From positions 124,001-188,000 of the forward strand of contig NC_015581.1 of NCBI RefSeq assembly GCF_000214825.1: 64,000 nt of DNA, given 5' to 3'. Every line of letters begins with the position of its first letter. Positions within the stretch are counted from its first letter, which is position 1. The position numbers and the translations under genes are program-made. The notes beneath the pieces are model-generated. The model saw nothing but the letters and a program-made list of their open reading frames with translations. It was not told where the DNA came from and did not search any database. The DNA is from Thiomicrospira cyclica ALM1. GTDB lineage: Bacteria > Pseudomonadota > Gammaproteobacteria > Thiomicrospirales > Thiomicrospiraceae. This document shows positions 11,886 through 21,950 of the stretch, piece by piece.

Positions 11886-12299
11886 ATGTTAATGCCTAAG
11901 CGTACTAAATTTAGAAAAGTTCAAAAGGGACGTAACCGTGGTTTGGCTCTAGCTGGTAGTAAGGTCAGTTTTGGTGAGTTTGGCCTGAAAGCTGTAGAGC
12001 GCGGTCGTTTAACTTCACGTCAAATTGAATCTGCCCGTAGAGCAATGACACGTCATATTAAGCGTGGCGGTAAGATTTGGATTCGTGTGTTCCCAGACAA
12101 GCCAATTACTAGCAAGCCTCTCGAGGTTCGTATGGGTAAGGGTAAGGGTAGCGTTGAATACTGGGTTGCACAAATCCAACCAGGTCGTGTCCTTTATGAA
12201 GTTCAAGGTGTGAATGAAAGCCTAGCGCGTGAAGCGTTTAGTTTAGCTGCTGCTAAGCTACCTTTCAAAACACAGTTTGTAATTAGAACGGTGATGTAA
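11886..12299 (+). CDS. rplP: 50S ribosomal protein L16
   Basis: Organises the A-site side of the 50S subunit, 137 aa. [11 protein letters not shown] matches the family N-terminus [11 protein letters not shown], which supports the ATG at 11886 rather than the one 6 nt later. AAAAGGA ribosome-binding site upstream; the stop lies 1 nt before rpmC. Confidence 0.98.
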   Translation: MLMPKRTKFRKVQKGRNRGLALAGSKVSFGEFGLKAVERGRLTSRQIESARRAMTRHIKRGGKIWIRVFPDKPITSKPLEVRMGKGKGSVEYWVAQIQPGRVLYEVQGVNESLAREAFSLAAAKLPFKTQFVIRTVM

Positions 12300-12300
12300 G

Positions 12301-12492
12301 ATGACTAGTAATGAACTAAGAGAAAAAAGTGCTGAAGATTTAAATACCGAATTGCATGCATTATTGAAGGAGCAATTTAACCTAAGAATGCAGCAAGCAA
12401 CAGGTCAATTAGCAAGCACGGCTCAGCTTAAGTCGGTAAGACGTTCAATTGCTCGTGTAAAAACCATCATTCGTGAAAAAGTGAGTGTATAA
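12301..12492 (+). CDS. rpmC: 50S ribosomal protein L29
   Basis: Small exit-site protein, 63 aa, same length as E. coli. Two-helix coiled hairpin with the EQFNLRMQ and [10 protein letters not shown] segments. Follows rplP after a single base, suggesting coupling. Confidence 0.97.
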   Translation: MTSNELREKSAEDLNTELHALLKEQFNLRMQQATGQLASTAQLKSVRRSIARVKTIIREKVSV

Positions 12493-12493
12493 T

Positions 12494-12757
12494 ATGAGCA
12501 CTGAAAATGTAAAAGCTAGAACTCGTGCAGGTGTTGTTGTTAGCAATTCAATGGATAGTTCCATCGTGGTGTTAACTGAGCGCTATGAAAAGCACGCTAA
12601 GTATAAGAAATACGTTAAGAAGTCTACTAAGATCATGGCGCATGATGCTGGTAATCAGTGTCAAGTGGGTGATAAGGTGACGATTCAAGAATGTCGCCCT
12701 TTGTCTAAGCGTAAGTCATGGACACTTGTAGAAGTTAACGAAAAAGCTAAAATCTAA
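12494..12757 (+). CDS. rpsQ: 30S ribosomal protein S17
   Basis: Primary 16S binding OB-fold protein, 87 aa from the ATG at 12494, which follows the rpmC stop by one base. The GTG at 12485 lies inside rpmC and is not the start. Core [16 protein letters not shown] and [13 protein letters not shown] segments are conserved. Last gene of the S10 operon; a strong hairpin follows. Confidence 0.97.
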   Translation: MSTENVKARTRAGVVVSNSMDSSIVVLTERYEKHAKYKKYVKKSTKIMAHDAGNQCQVGDKVTIQECRPLSKRKSWTLVEVNEKAKI

Positions 12758-12777
12758 AAACTGATTTTTGTTTTTTC

Positions 12778-12826
12778 ACCGCTGATGTAACTAAGCCAAA
12801 TGGAACTAGTTACGCAGCGGTTTTTG
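12778..12826 (+). terminator. S10 operon terminator between rpsQ and rplN
   Basis: ACCGCTG and CAGCGGT form a 7-bp stem that continues, after a small internal loop, with GTAACT/AGTTAC. TTTTTG follows. This separates S10 from spc. A weak -10-like TATCAT at 12830-12835 lies just downstream without a convincing -35. Confidence 0.75.
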
Positions 12827-12875
12827 TGTTATCATTAATTATTTGGCTGATTTATAGCAAATTTGGAGTGCCGCT

Positions 12876-13244
12876 ATGATTCAAATGCAAACTATTTTAG
12901 AAGTTGCAGACAACAGTGGTGCAAAGCGTGTGCAATGTATCAAAGTGTTGGGCGGCTCTAAGCGCCGTTATGCAAGTGTTGGGGATGTTATTAAGGTTTC
13001 AATTAAAGAAGCTGCACCCCGTGGAAAAGTTAAGAAGGGCGATGTTTACAACGCCGTTGTTGTTAGAACTGCAAAAGGCGTTCGTCGTCAAGATGGTTCT
13101 TTAATTCGTTTTGATGATAACGCTGCTGTTATTCTTAATAGCAAGCAGGAGCCCATTGGAACACGTATTTTTGGACCAGTGACACGCGAACTGCGTACAG
13201 AGAAGTTTATGAAAATTGTTTCTTTGGCGCCAGAAGTGTTGTAA
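12876..13244 (+). CDS. rplN: 50S ribosomal protein L14
   Basis: Subunit-interface beta-barrel protein, 122 aa (E. coli 123). Starts [17 protein letters not shown] and ends RSEKFMKI-type [24 protein letters not shown] upstream is the ribosome-binding site. First gene of the spc operon, beginning 50 nt after the terminator. Confidence 0.98.
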   Translation: MIQMQTILEVADNSGAKRVQCIKVLGGSKRRYASVGDVIKVSIKEAAPRGKVKKGDVYNAVVVRTAKGVRRQDGSLIRFDDNAAVILNSKQEPIGTRIFGPVTRELRTEKFMKIVSLAPEVL

Positions 13245-13254
13245 GGGGAAAAGA

Positions 13255-13569
13255 ATGAATCGTTTGAAAAAAGGTGATGAAGTTGTTGTCATCACAGGTA
13301 AAGATAAGGGTAAAAAGGGCACAGTTTCAAGAATTGTCTCTGCTGAAAAAGTTTTAGTTGATGGTATTAATCTTGTAAAGAAGCATACCAAGGCTAATCC
13401 AATGACGGGTGCTCAAGGTGGTATCGTAACTAAGGAAATGCCTATTCACGTTTCAAATGTTGCTTTGGTCAACCCTGAAACACAAAAGGCTGATCGTGTA
13501 GGTTTTCGTGTTGAGAATGATGTGAAAATTCGATATTTCAAGTCAACAAATAAAGCGGTTGACGCTTAA
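13255..13569 (+). CDS. rplX: 50S ribosomal protein L24
   Basis: Assembly initiator protein, 104 aa. KOW motif region [18 protein letters not shown] at the N-terminus. The start is the ATG at 13255 (MNRLKKGDE) after AAGGGGAAA; the longer frame from 13216 only overlaps rplN. Confidence 0.98.
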   Translation: MNRLKKGDEVVVITGKDKGKKGTVSRIVSAEKVLVDGINLVKKHTKANPMTGAQGGIVTKEMPIHVSNVALVNPETQKADRVGFRVENDVKIRYFKSTNKAVDA

Positions 13570-13582
13570 TTGGATTGGTGAA

Positions 13583-14122
13583 ATGGCAAGATTAAAACAA
13601 GTTTATAAAGAACAAGTTGTTCCTAAGTTAGTAGAGCAATTTGGTTATAAGTCAGTGATGCAAGCGCCAAAGATTTCAAAGATTACTTTGAACATGGGTG
13701 TTGGTGCTGCATTAGCTGATAAAAAGATTTTAGATAATGCTTTAGCTGATATGGAAGCCATTGCGGGCCAGAAGCCGGTAAAAACTTTAGCGCGTAAGTC
13801 TGTTGCTGCATTTAAGGTTCGTCAAGGTTGGCCGATTGGTTGTAAGGTAACTTTGCGTGGCGAAAGAATGTATGAGTTTCTTGATCGATTGATCAATATT
13901 TCTTTACCGCGTGTTCGTGATTTCCGTGGTGTTAGCGCCAAGTCATTTGATGGTCGTGGTAACTATACTATGGGCATTAAAGAGCAGATTATTTTCCCTG
14001 AAATTGAATTTGAAAAGGTTGATATGATGCGTGGTTTGGATATTAATATCGCTACAACTGCGCAAACTGATGCTGAAGCTAAAGCTTTGCTAGAAGCTTT
14101 TAATTTCCCATTTAAGAAATAA
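13583..14122 (+). CDS. rplE: 50S ribosomal protein L5
   Basis: 5S rRNA-binding protein of the central protuberance, 179 aa as in E. coli, starting [16 protein letters not shown]. The segment [17 protein letters not shown] and the C-terminal [13 protein letters not shown] are typical. The frame is open upstream to 13559 but that part overlaps the rplX end. Confidence 0.98.
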   Translation: MARLKQVYKEQVVPKLVEQFGYKSVMQAPKISKITLNMGVGAALADKKILDNALADMEAIAGQKPVKTLARKSVAAFKVRQGWPIGCKVTLRGERMYEFLDRLINISLPRVRDFRGVSAKSFDGRGNYTMGIKEQIIFPEIEFEKVDMMRGLDINIATTAQTDAEAKALLEAFNFPFKK

Positions 14123-14133
14123 AAGGAATTGAA

Positions 14134-14439
14134 ATGGCAAAGACTTCAATGAAAATGCGTGAAGAAAAACGTGCAAAGACTGTTGCTAAATATGCCGAGA
14201 AGCGTAGTGAGTTAAAAGCTAAATCTGTGGACATGACTCTCTCTTACGAGGAGCGTATGGAAGCAATGGATAAGTTAGCGCGCCTTCCGCGCAATGCTTC
14301 TCCGGTAAGGCAGCAACGTCGTTGTAAGCTAACTGGTAGACCGCATGCGGTTTATAAGAAGTTTGGTTTATCACGTAACATGCTTCGTCTATATGCAATG
14401 CAGGGCGACGTACCTGGTTTAAGAAAAGCTAGCTGGTAG
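14134..14439 (+). CDS. rpsN: 30S ribosomal protein S14 (zinc-independent long form)
   Basis: 30S head protein, 101 aa, the long form without paired CxxC zinc ligands; only one cysteine is present ([20 protein letters not shown]). AAAAGGA ribosome-binding site. Sits between rplE and rpsH as in other gammaproteobacteria. Confidence 0.98.
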   Translation: MAKTSMKMREEKRAKTVAKYAEKRSELKAKSVDMTLSYEERMEAMDKLARLPRNASPVRQQRRCKLTGRPHAVYKKFGLSRNMLRLYAMQGDVPGLRKASW

Positions 14440-14448
14440 GATTTATTT

Positions 14449-14844
14449 ATGAGTATGTCAGATCCAATTGCCGATATGTTAACGCGTATCAGAAACGGCC
14501 AAATGGCAGGTCACAAGAATGTCAGTATGCCGTCTTCAAAATTGAAAGCATCAGTTGCTAAATTGTTAGCTGATGAAGGTTATATTGAAAAGTTTGATGT
14601 TAAGGATCTAAATGGTAAAGCTACGCTTTCCTTAGACCTTAAATATTATCAGGGTCAGCCTGTTATTGAATTACTTAAACGTGTAAGTCGTCCTGGTCTT
14701 CGAGTCTACAAGAACAAAGACGAGTTACCAAAAGTTATTGGTGGTTTAGGTGTGGCTGTTGTTTCAACTTCAAAAGGCATTATGTCTGATCGTCAGGCTC
14801 GCGAAGCGGGTGTTGGTGGTGAGATCATCTGCTTTGTGGCTTAA
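14449..14844 (+). CDS. rpsH: 30S ribosomal protein S8
   Basis: Central-domain 16S binding protein and, in E. coli, translational repressor of the spc operon. 131 aa, with [18 protein letters not shown] matching the family start (MSMQDPIADML). The C-terminal [20 protein letters not shown] signature is complete. Confidence 0.98.
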   Translation: MSMSDPIADMLTRIRNGQMAGHKNVSMPSSKLKASVAKLLADEGYIEKFDVKDLNGKATLSLDLKYYQGQPVIELLKRVSRPGLRVYKNKDELPKVIGGLGVAVVSTSKGIMSDRQAREAGVGGEIICFVA

Positions 14845-14855
14845 GGAGAGTAGTT

Positions 14856-15389
14856 ATGTCTAGAGTAGCAAAAGCTCCAATCACTCTGCCTGCAGGTGTC
14901 GAAATAAAAGTTGAAGATAAAATGGTCTCAGTTAAAGGAGCTAAGGGCTTTGTAACAGGACCTTTAAACAAGTCAGTGAGCATCACCAATGAAAATGGTA
15001 TTTTGACCTTTTCGCCTAAGGGAAATGCGATTGATGGCTGGGCGCAGGCTGGTACTGCCCGTTCATTAGTTAACAACATGATTACTGGTGTCACGCAAGG
15101 TTTTGAAAAACGCTTACAGCTTGTTGGTGTTGGTTACCGTGCACAGGTGCAAGGAAATGTTATTAATCTAACACTGGGCTTCTCACATCCTGTCAGCCAT
15201 CAACTGCCTGAAGGTATTACTGCTGAAACGCCAAGTCAAACTGAAATTGTTGTCCGTGGCGCGGATAAGCAGGTTGTTGGTCAGGTTGCGGCGCAAATAC
15301 GTGGCTATCGTCCACCAGAGCCATATAAGGGCAAGGGTGTTAAGTATGCTGATGAACGTATTTTGCGTAAAGAAGCTAAGAAGAAATAA
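14856..15389 (+). CDS. rplF: 50S ribosomal protein L6
   Basis: 177 aa, same as E. coli. Two similar alpha/beta domains; C-terminal [16 protein letters not shown] signature present. GGAGAG ribosome-binding site 6 nt before the ATG. Confidence 0.98.
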   Translation: MSRVAKAPITLPAGVEIKVEDKMVSVKGAKGFVTGPLNKSVSITNENGILTFSPKGNAIDGWAQAGTARSLVNNMITGVTQGFEKRLQLVGVGYRAQVQGNVINLTLGFSHPVSHQLPEGITAETPSQTEIVVRGADKQVVGQVAAQIRGYRPPEPYKGKGVKYADERILRKEAKKK

Positions 15390-15401
15390 GGTTGGTTAAT
15401 C

Positions 15402-15755
15402 ATGGATAGTAAACAAGCAAGACTTCGTCGTGCAAAGAAGACCCGTGCTAAGATTAGTGAATTGAATATGCCTCGTTTATGTGTAAATCGTACACCACGC
15501 CATATTTATGTTCAGTTGATTGCGGCTGATGGCGCCACTGTTATAGCTTCTAGCTCAACCGTTCAGGCAGAAGTTAAAAGTACAGTTAAATATTCCGGTA
15601 ATAAGACCGCTGCTGAAATCGTTGGAAAATCGATTGCTGAAAAAGCAAAAGCAGCTGGTGTGACCAAAGTAGCCTTTGATCGTTCCGGTTTCAAATACCA
15701 TGGTCGTGTGCAAGTCTTAGCAGATGCTGCACGTGCTAATGGTTTAGAGTTTTAA
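15402..15755 (+). CDS. rplR: 50S ribosomal protein L18
   Basis: 5S rRNA-binding protein, 117 aa. Basic N-terminus and the C-terminal [20 protein letters not shown] segment are conserved. Between rplF and rpsE, as expected. Confidence 0.98.
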   Translation: MDSKQARLRRAKKTRAKISELNMPRLCVNRTPRHIYVQLIAADGATVIASSSTVQAEVKSTVKYSGNKTAAEIVGKSIAEKAKAAGVTKVAFDRSGFKYHGRVQVLADAARANGLEF

Positions 15756-15769
15756 GATAAGGGTTGATT

Positions 15770-16279
15770 ATGTCTTCACAAGAATTGCAAGATGGTCAAG
15801 ACGGCTTAATCGAAAAATTAGTTTCAGTTCGTCGTGTTGCTAAGGTGGTTAAGGGTGGTCGTGTGTTTTCTTTCTCTGCACTTACAGTTGTAGGTGACGG
15901 TGAAGGTCGCATTGGTTTTGGAAGTGGTAAAGCAAGTGAAGTGCCAGTTGCAATTAAAAAGGCAATGGAACAGGCTCGCCGTAATATGCGTAATGTTCAC
16001 CTAACTAACGGCACCCTTGAGTATCCTATTAGTTTTGAACAAGGTGCGGCTAAGATTGTTATGTTGCCTGCCTCAGAAGGTACTGGTGTTATTGCCGGTG
16101 GTAGTATGCGTTCGGTGCTTGAGGCTGCAGGCGTTAAGAATGTATTGGCAAAATGTATTGGTACAACTCGTCCAGTAAACGTTGTTCGCGCAACTGTTAA
16201 TGCCCTTACGTCCATGCATTCACCTGATTTCATTGCTGCTAAACGTGGCAAGTCAGTTAACGAGATTGTAGGTGGTTAA
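15770..16279 (+). CDS. rpsE: 30S ribosomal protein S5
   Basis: Translational-accuracy protein, 169 aa from ATG 15770, with AAGGG at 15759-15763 as ribosome-binding site; the TTG at 15764 overlaps this spacer. Double-stranded-RNA-binding fold N-terminal segment ([28 protein letters not shown]) and C-terminal domain with [16 protein letters not shown]. The stop is one base before rpmD. Confidence 0.98.
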   Translation: MSSQELQDGQDGLIEKLVSVRRVAKVVKGGRVFSFSALTVVGDGEGRIGFGSGKASEVPVAIKKAMEQARRNMRNVHLTNGTLEYPISFEQGAAKIVMLPASEGTGVIAGGSMRSVLEAAGVKNVLAKCIGTTRPVNVVRATVNALTSMHSPDFIAAKRGKSVNEIVGG

Positions 16280-16280
16280 A

Positions 16281-16469
16281 ATGGCAGCACAGAAAAAACT
16301 TAATGTTACTTTAGTTAAAAGTACTATTGGTCGTTTACCAAACCATATTGCCTGTGTTAAGGGGCTGGGTTTGCGTAGATTGCATCATACAGTTTCAGTT
16401 ATTGATACACCTGAAAATCGTGGCATGATCAATAAAGTTTCTTATTTATTAAAAGTAGAGGAAGCCTAA
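16281..16469 (+). CDS. rpmD: 50S ribosomal protein L30
   Basis: 62 aa from the ATG at 16281 ([19 protein letters not shown]); E. coli has 59. It starts immediately after rpsE, so translation is probably coupled, with the ribosome-binding site (GTAGGTGG) inside the rpsE end. Confidence 0.97.
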   Translation: MAAQKKLNVTLVKSTIGRLPNHIACVKGLGLRRLHHTVSVIDTPENRGMINKVSYLLKVEEA

Positions 16470-16470
16470 G

Positions 16471-16905
16471 ATGTTTTTAAATACATTAGCGCCTTCTGAA
16501 GGAACCAAGCGTCCACGTAAACGTGTCGGTCGTGGTCAAGGTTCTGGACTTGGTAAGATGGGTGGCCGTGGTCATAAGGGCCAAAAGTCACGCTCAGGGG
16601 GATTTCATAAGGTTGGTTTTGAAGGTGGTCAAATGCCAATTCAACGCCGATTGCCTAAAGTGGGATTCACGTCTATGAAGGCAAGAATCACTGCAGAAAT
16701 TCGCCTAGATGCTCTTAATCGTCTTGATGCAACTGAAATTGACTTGGCTGTGCTAAAAGCCGCTGACTTAATTGCAGAGAAAATCCGCTTTGTTAAAGTG
16801 GTAAATTCTGGCGAAATTACACGTGCTGTTAAATTAAACGGTATTAAAGTAACAGAATCAGCTAAGCAAGCTATTATTGCTGCTGGTGGAAGTGTTGAAG
16901 CATAA
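16471..16905 (+). CDS. rplO: 50S ribosomal protein L15
   Basis: 144 aa as in E. coli. Glycine- and arginine-rich N-terminal extension ([20 protein letters not shown]) threads through 23S rRNA; globular C-terminal domain follows. One base after rpmD. Confidence 0.98.
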   Translation: MFLNTLAPSEGTKRPRKRVGRGQGSGLGKMGGRGHKGQKSRSGGFHKVGFEGGQMPIQRRLPKVGFTSMKARITAEIRLDALNRLDATEIDLAVLKAADLIAEKIRFVKVVNSGEITRAVKLNGIKVTESAKQAIIAAGGSVEA

Positions 16906-16908
16906 TTT

Positions 16909-18237
16909 ATGAATAGTCCTGCAATAGCTCAATCTGGAAGTTCTTCACAAGGTTGGGGTGATTTAAAGGCTCGTTTATTATTTGTTTTGGGTGCCCTAAT
17001 CGTTTTTCGATTGGGTACTCATATACCTGTTCCATCTATTGATCCAATTGCATTAGCCGCAATGTTTGAGCAGCAAAGAGGCACTATCCTGGACATGTTC
17101 AACATGTTCTCAGGTGGCGCACTCGAGCGTCTGTCCATTCTTGCGCTTGGTATTATGCCCTATATTTCTGCGGCAATTATCATGCAGCTTCTTACCGCTG
17201 TTTCGCCAACACTTGAACAACTCAAGAAAGAGGGTGAAGCTGGGCGTCGGAAAATTACACAGTATACTCGTTACGGAACTGTGGTACTTGCTACCTTCCA
17301 GGCGATTGGCGTTTCGATTGCGTTGCAAGCGCAAAATATTAATGGCATGCCTGTTGTTGTAAACCCTGGTCCGTTATTTATGGTAACTGCTGTAATAACT
17401 CTGGTAAGTGGAACAATCTTTTTGATGTGGCTTGGCGAACAAATAACGGAGCGTGGTATTGGTAATGGTATTTCATTGATTATCTTTGCCGGTATTGTTG
17501 CTGGATTGCCTTCAGCGCTTGGTGGCACACTTGAACAAGTACATACAGGTGCATTGCATGCGATAACAGTAATAATTTTGTTGTTATTGGTTGCAGGAGT
17601 TACCGCATTTGTAGTTTTTGTAGAACGCGGCCAACGTAGAATTCCTGTGCAATATGCTCAGCGCATGCGTGGTCGTAAGTTGTATGGTGGGCAAGAGGGT
17701 CATCTACCTCTTAAACTCAACATGGCAGGTGTAATACCACCTATTTTTGCCTCGAGTATTATTTTATTCCCGGCATCACTAGGCGGGTGGTTTGGATCAT
17801 CTGACAATATGAGTTGGCTTAAGGATATTGCAACAACACTTGCTCCAGGGCAGCCGTTGTACGTTATTCTTTATGCGCTTGCTATTATGTTTTTCTGTTT
17901 CTTTTATACAGCCATTGTCTTTAACCCAAAAGACACAGCTGATAATTTAAGAAAGTCTGGTGCTTTTTTGCCAGGTATTAGACCCGGACCTCAAACAGCA
18001 AGATATATTGATTCGATTATGGGTCGATTAACCCTTGCTGGCGCCGTGTATATAACCGCAGTGTGTTTATTACCTGAGTTTCTAATACTCTATTGGAATG
18101 TTCCTTTCTACTTCGGAGGAACGTCCCTGTTGATTATAGTTATTGTCGTCATGGATTTCATGACGCAGATACAATCTCAGTTAATGTCCGGTCAATATGA
18201 AAGCATGATGAAAAAGGCCAATTTAAAAGGACGATAA
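16909..18237 (+). CDS. secY: protein translocase subunit SecY
   Basis: Central channel of the Sec translocon in the inner membrane, 442 aa with ten membrane segments. The plug/TM2 region with [19 protein letters not shown], the cytosolic loop [12 protein letters not shown], and the C5 loop around [15 protein letters not shown] are conserved. Last gene of the spc operon. No rpmJ follows, unlike the E. coli order secY-rpmJ-rpsM; the next gene is rpsM behind its own promoter. Confidence 0.98.
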   Translation: MNSPAIAQSGSSSQGWGDLKARLLFVLGALIVFRLGTHIPVPSIDPIALAAMFEQQRGTILDMFNMFSGGALERLSILALGIMPYISAAIIMQLLTAVSPTLEQLKKEGEAGRRKITQYTRYGTVVLATFQAIGVSIALQAQNINGMPVVVNPGPLFMVTAVITLVSGTIFLMWLGEQITERGIGNGISLIIFAGIVAGLPSALGGTLEQVHTGALHAITVIILLLLVAGVTAFVVFVERGQRRIPVQYAQRMRGRKLYGGQEGHLPLKLNMAGVIPPIFASSIILFPASLGGWFGSSDNMSWLKDIATTLAPGQPLYVILYALAIMFFCFFYTAIVFNPKDTADNLRKSGAFLPGIRPGPQTARYIDSIMGRLTLAGAVYITAVCLLPEFLILYWNVPFYFGGTSLLIIVIVVMDFMTQIQSQLMSGQYESMMKKANLKGR

Positions 18238-18269
18238 ATAGTATTTATTTATTGACTAGTTTTTAAACG

Positions 18270-18297
18270 CGAAAACGTGTATAATCGCCCGTTTTCG
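18270..18297 (+). promoter_or_regulatory. alpha operon -10 element inside an inverted repeat
   Basis: A perfect TATAAT (18280-18285) lies inside an 8-bp inverted repeat, CGAAAACG (18270-18277) and CGTTTTCG (18290-18297), 28-55 bp before rpsM. TTGACT at 18252-18257 is 22 nt from the -10, too far for a normal spacer, so the -35 is poor. The repeat symmetry around the -10 suggests an operator at DNA level rather than an RNA hairpin. Confidence 0.55.
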
Positions 18298-18324
18298 TAA
18301 AACAGAATTTTAGGGAGCGTCAAT

Positions 18325-18681
18325 ATGGCACGTATTGCCGGCGTAAATTTACCGTTAAACAAGCATATTGTTATCGGTTTAAGATCAATTTATGGCATTG
18401 GCCAGACAACTGCGCAAGCACTTTGTGTGTCTGCAAAAATTGATCCTACGACAAAAATCAGAGATATGTCGGAAGATCAATTGGAATCATTGCGTGTTGA
18501 AATCGCGAAGTATAAGATCGAGGGCGATTTACGTCGTCAGGTCTCAATGAACATTAAGCGTTTAATGGATATGGGTTGTTACCGTGGTATTCGCCATCGT
18601 CGCAGCCTGCCACTACGTGGTCAGCGCACAAAAACAAATGCGCGTACTCGTAAGGGTCCAAAAAAACCTATTAAAAGATAA
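18325..18681 (+). CDS. rpsM: 30S ribosomal protein S13
   Basis: 30S head protein contacting the P-site tRNA and L5, 118 aa. Begins [20 protein letters not shown] and ends in the basic tail [25 protein letters not shown] ribosome-binding site. First gene of the alpha operon. Confidence 0.98.
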   Translation: MARIAGVNLPLNKHIVIGLRSIYGIGQTTAQALCVSAKIDPTTKIRDMSEDQLESLRVEIAKYKIEGDLRRQVSMNIKRLMDMGCYRGIRHRRSLPLRGQRTKTNARTRKGPKKPIKR

Positions 18682-18699
18682 GCATAGCTGAGATTAATT

Positions 18700-19089
18700 A
18701 TGGCAAAAGCAAATACACGTGCAAAAAAGAAAGTTAAGCAGGTCGTCAATGATGCCGTTGCGCATGTTCACGCTTCTTTCAACAATACTATTGTAACGAT
18801 CACTGACCGTCAAGGTAATGCTCTTTGCTGGGCAACAGCCGGTGGCAGTGGATTCCGTGGTTCTCGTAAAAGTACTCCTTTTGCGGCACAGGTTGCTGCA
18901 GAACGTGCCGGTCAAATGGCGCATGAGTACGGCGTTAAAAACATGGATGTCATGGTTAAGGGCCCAGGTCCAGGTCGTGATTCAGCGGTTCGTGGTTTAA
19001 ATAGTGCTGGATTTAAAATTACATCGATTTCTGATGTGACGCCGATTCCTCATAATGGTTGTCGTCCATCTAAGAAACGTCGTGTTTAA
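18700..19089 (+). CDS. rpsK: 30S ribosomal protein S11
   Basis: Platform protein, 129 aa as in E. coli. Contains [18 protein letters not shown] and the C-terminal [18 protein letters not shown] end. 18 nt after rpsM. Confidence 0.98.
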   Translation: MAKANTRAKKKVKQVVNDAVAHVHASFNNTIVTITDRQGNALCWATAGGSGFRGSRKSTPFAAQVAAERAGQMAHEYGVKNMDVMVKGPGPGRDSAVRGLNSAGFKITSISDVTPIPHNGCRPSKKRRV

Positions 19090-19100
19090 GGAATAATTTC

Positions 19101-19721
19101 ATGGCAAGATATATTGGTCCAAAGTGTAAATTAGCGCGTCGCGAAGGAACAGATTTGTTCTTAAAAAGTGGTGCTCGTAGCATTGATTCAAAATGTAAAA
19201 TTGATCAGGCTCCTGGGCAGCATGGTGCGCGTCGTGCCCGTGTAACTGAATATGGTACCCAGTTGCGTGAGAAACAAAAAGTTCGTCGTATTTACGGTGT
19301 CCTTGAAAAGAAATTCCGTCTTTATTACAAGGAAGCTGATCGTCGGAAAGGGTCTACAGGTGTGAACCTGTTGCAGATTCTTGAGAGTCGTTTGGACAAC
19401 GTTGTATACCGTATGGGTTTTGCAGCAACTCGTGCTGAAGCACGTCAACTTGTATCTCATAAGGCAATTCAAGTGAACGGCCAAACAGTTAACATTCCTT
19501 CATTTGAAGTGTCTGCTGGTGATGTGGTTGCTGTTCGAGAAAAATCGCGTAACCAAACACGTATTGCTCAAGCACTTGAGTTGTCTGCAAAAATGGGTCA
19601 AGCATCATGGCTAGAAGTTGATGCAAAAGCTTTTCAAGGTACGTTTAAATCCGTACCAGATCGCAGCGATCTCTCTTCTGATATTTCAGAAAACCTGATT
19701 GTAGAGCTTTATTCTAAGTAA
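19101..19721 (+). CDS. rpsD: 30S ribosomal protein S4
   Basis: 16S 5'-domain binding protein; in E. coli it also represses the alpha operon. 206 aa, the E. coli length. N-terminal [19 protein letters not shown], central coiled basic part, then an S4 RNA-binding domain (about residues 95-160: [19 protein letters not shown]). Confidence 0.98.
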   Translation: MARYIGPKCKLARREGTDLFLKSGARSIDSKCKIDQAPGQHGARRARVTEYGTQLREKQKVRRIYGVLEKKFRLYYKEADRRKGSTGVNLLQILESRLDNVVYRMGFAATRAEARQLVSHKAIQVNGQTVNIPSFEVSAGDVVAVREKSRNQTRIAQALELSAKMGQASWLEVDAKAFQGTFKSVPDRSDLSSDISENLIVELYSK

Positions 19722-19746
19722 TAGAAAATTTTGGAGATAACTCCTG

Positions 19747-20733
19747 ATGCAAGAGATGTTAGAACAATTGTTAACCCCACGTCTTGTTGACATCAAAAGA
19801 ATCAGTTCAACGCATAGTCGTGTGACATTAGAGCCACTGGAACGTGGTTTTGGTCATACGCTAGGCAATGCACTAAGGCGTATTTTGTTATCGTCTATGC
19901 CCGGCGCTGCAATTACTGAGGTACAAATTGATGGTGTGCTGCATGAATATTCTACTATTGAGGGTGTTCGTGAAGACGTTTTAGAAATTTTACTGAACTT
20001 AAAAGAGGTCTCAGTAAAGTTGAATGCACGTCAGTCTAGTGAAATGTCTTTATCAGTAACTGGACCTTCGGTGGTTCGTGCAAAAGATATTGCAACAGAT
20101 CATGATACTGAGATTTGTAATCCCGATTTGGTTATTGCCCACCTTGGTGAGGGCGCTAAATTAGTAATGACCTTAAAAGTTGAAAAGGGTATTGGCTATA
20201 CGGCAGCTACTCAAAATGAGCAGGCGGCTGGTACGGTAGGTTTCCTTCGTCTTGATGCAAGTTTCAGTCCTGTTCATACAGTAAGTTATTCGGTTGAAAA
20301 TGCACGTGTTGAGCAACGTACTGACCTAGACAAGCTGATTTTAGATGTTGTTACTAACGGTACACTAGATCCAGAGGATGCTATTAAGCAGGCTGCAACG
20401 GTATTACACTACCAGCTGAATGCGTTTGTTGACCTTAAGCATCAAGAAGTGGAAGCTCCGCAGGAAGAAGAAAATGATTACGATCCTATCTTCTTACAGC
20501 CTGTTGACGACCTTGAACTTACAGTTCGTTCAGCCAACTGTTTAAAAGCAGAACAAATTTACTACATTGGTGATTTGGTGCAGCGTACTGAAGGGCATTT
20601 ATTAAAAACACCTAACCTAGGTAAAAAGTCATTGCAGGAGATCAAAGATGTCCTTGCACAGCGTGGCTTAGGTTTGGGTACTAAATTAGACAATTGGCCA
20701 CCATCAAGTTTGGTGGGTAAAGAGTCAGCGTAA
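19747..20733 (+). CDS. rpoA: DNA-directed RNA polymerase subunit alpha
   Basis: Alpha subunit, 328 aa. N-terminal dimerisation domain ([19 protein letters not shown]), an acidic linker (about residues 234-250) and the C-terminal domain with [10 protein letters not shown], carrying the arginine that contacts UP elements and activators such as CRP, and [14 protein letters not shown]. The Met-Gln-Glu start follows TTGGAGATAA. Confidence 0.98.
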   Translation: MQEMLEQLLTPRLVDIKRISSTHSRVTLEPLERGFGHTLGNALRRILLSSMPGAAITEVQIDGVLHEYSTIEGVREDVLEILLNLKEVSVKLNARQSSEMSLSVTGPSVVRAKDIATDHDTEICNPDLVIAHLGEGAKLVMTLKVEKGIGYTAATQNEQAAGTVGFLRLDASFSPVHTVSYSVENARVEQRTDLDKLILDVVTNGTLDPEDAIKQAATVLHYQLNAFVDLKHQEVEAPQEEENDYDPIFLQPVDDLELTVRSANCLKAEQIYYIGDLVQRTEGHLLKTPNLGKKSLQEIKDVLAQRGLGLGTKLDNWPPSSLVGKESA

Positions 20734-20751
20734 TTTTAGAAGGAAGCTATT

Positions 20752-21147
20752 ATGCGTCATCGTAAGAGTGGTCGTAAATTAAATCGCAATAGCTCGCACC
20801 GTAAGGCAATGTTTAAGAACATGTCTGCCTCGTTAATTGAGCACGAAGTGATCAAAACAACGGTAGCGAAAGCAAAGGAATTGCGTAGTGTTGCAGAACC
20901 TTTAATTACCTTAGCAAAAGAAGATAGCGTACATAATCGTCGTCTAGCCTTTGCGCGTTTAGGTAGTAAAGCTGCTGTTGGTAAATTATTTACTGATCTT
21001 GGTGTTCGTTACCAAGGCCGTCCAGGTGGATACATTCGCATTTTAAAATGCGGTTACCGTGCTGGCGATAATGCCCCAATGGCAATTGTAGAGCTAGTTG
21101 ATCGTCCAGTAGTGGACGCAACACCTGTTCCTGCAAGCGCAGAGTGA
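20752..21147 (+). CDS. rplQ: 50S ribosomal protein L17
   Basis: 131 aa (E. coli 127). Starts [20 protein letters not shown]; the C-terminus [17 protein letters not shown] is slightly longer than usual. Last gene of the alpha operon, followed by a terminator. Confidence 0.98.
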   Translation: MRHRKSGRKLNRNSSHRKAMFKNMSASLIEHEVIKTTVAKAKELRSVAEPLITLAKEDSVHNRRLAFARLGSKAAVGKLFTDLGVRYQGRPGGYIRILKCGYRAGDNAPMAIVELVDRPVVDATPVPASAE

Positions 21148-21150
21148 TCA

Positions 21151-21175
21151 AAAGCCGGCGTAAGCCGGTTTTTTT
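21151..21175 (+). terminator. alpha operon terminator
   Basis: AAGCCGGC, loop GTAA, GCCGGTTT: 8-bp stem with one G-U pair, then a run of seven Ts. Four bases after the rplQ stop. A classic intrinsic terminator. Confidence 0.88.
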
Positions 21176-21197
21176 ATACCCAAGCCCCAATGCTTCT

Positions 21198-21950
21198 ATG
21201 CTTCTGTTCGACAGTCATGCCCATCTTGATAGTCAGGATTATCCCTATAAACCTTCTTTAACTGATGTTGTTGCAGTTTCTGTTGATCTGGCATCATCAC
21301 GAAGCAATGTTGATATCAAATCGAACTATCCATCTCTAACCATTCATTCGTTTGTTGGTATTCATCCATGGTTTATCTCAAAAGGGTATCAGGCTGATCT
21401 TGAGTGCTTGGCAGAGTTCGTCAGTTATACTGGTACAAAAATAGCGGGTATTGGTGAAATTGGTTTAGATTATTACCGAAACGCAGATAATAAATTAGAT
21501 CAGCAGACCTGCTTGGACTTTCAGTTGCAATTAGCTTCACTACACAGGCTGCCAGTATCCTTGCATTGCGTGAAAGCCTTTAATGACCTTTACAACACGC
21601 TTAGGGGTTTTGATATAAAGGGGGTTGTTCACAGCATGCCACTTATGCCTGTTGAAGCAAAACGATTTTATCAATTAGGATTCTTGCTGGGTTTAAATCC
21701 GCGTATTCTGCAATCATCTCACGATAAGCGTCATGCTTTTTACTCTCAGCTACCACTGACAGCTTGGGTGATTGAGTCTGATTTCCCAAATTTGTCATCA
21801 TCGAATCTCTGTATTGACCCGGTCTTAGGTATGATTGCATTAATCAAGGATTTGGCCCATGCCTATGGAATAAGTGATGAAGCTGTTGCACAACAAATTT
21901 ATAATACAACCAAACAGTTTGTAACGAGAAATATTGATGAATTTAAATGA
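21198..21950 (+). CDS. TatD-family metal-dependent hydrolase
   Basis: Member of the TatD-like amidohydrolase family (metal-dependent DNases/phosphoesterases), 250 aa from ATG 21198. The metal-site motif FDSHAHLD is at the very start, which decides this start over the longer frame from 21144 that crosses the rplQ terminator. GEIGLDYYR, LHCVKAFND and the late SDFPNL (usually ETDAPYL) give the other ligand positions. The last motif is less canonical, so a specific TatD/YcfH/YjjV assignment is not safe. Overlaps the next gene by 14 nt, so the two are likely cotranscribed. Confidence 0.85.
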   Translation: MLLFDSHAHLDSQDYPYKPSLTDVVAVSVDLASSRSNVDIKSNYPSLTIHSFVGIHPWFISKGYQADLECLAEFVSYTGTKIAGIGEIGLDYYRNADNKLDQQTCLDFQLQLASLHRLPVSLHCVKAFNDLYNTLRGFDIKGVVHSMPLMPVEAKRFYQLGFLLGLNPRILQSSHDKRHAFYSQLPLTAWVIESDFPNLSSSNLCIDPVLGMIALIKDLAHAYGISDEAVAQQIYNTTKQFVTRNIDEFK

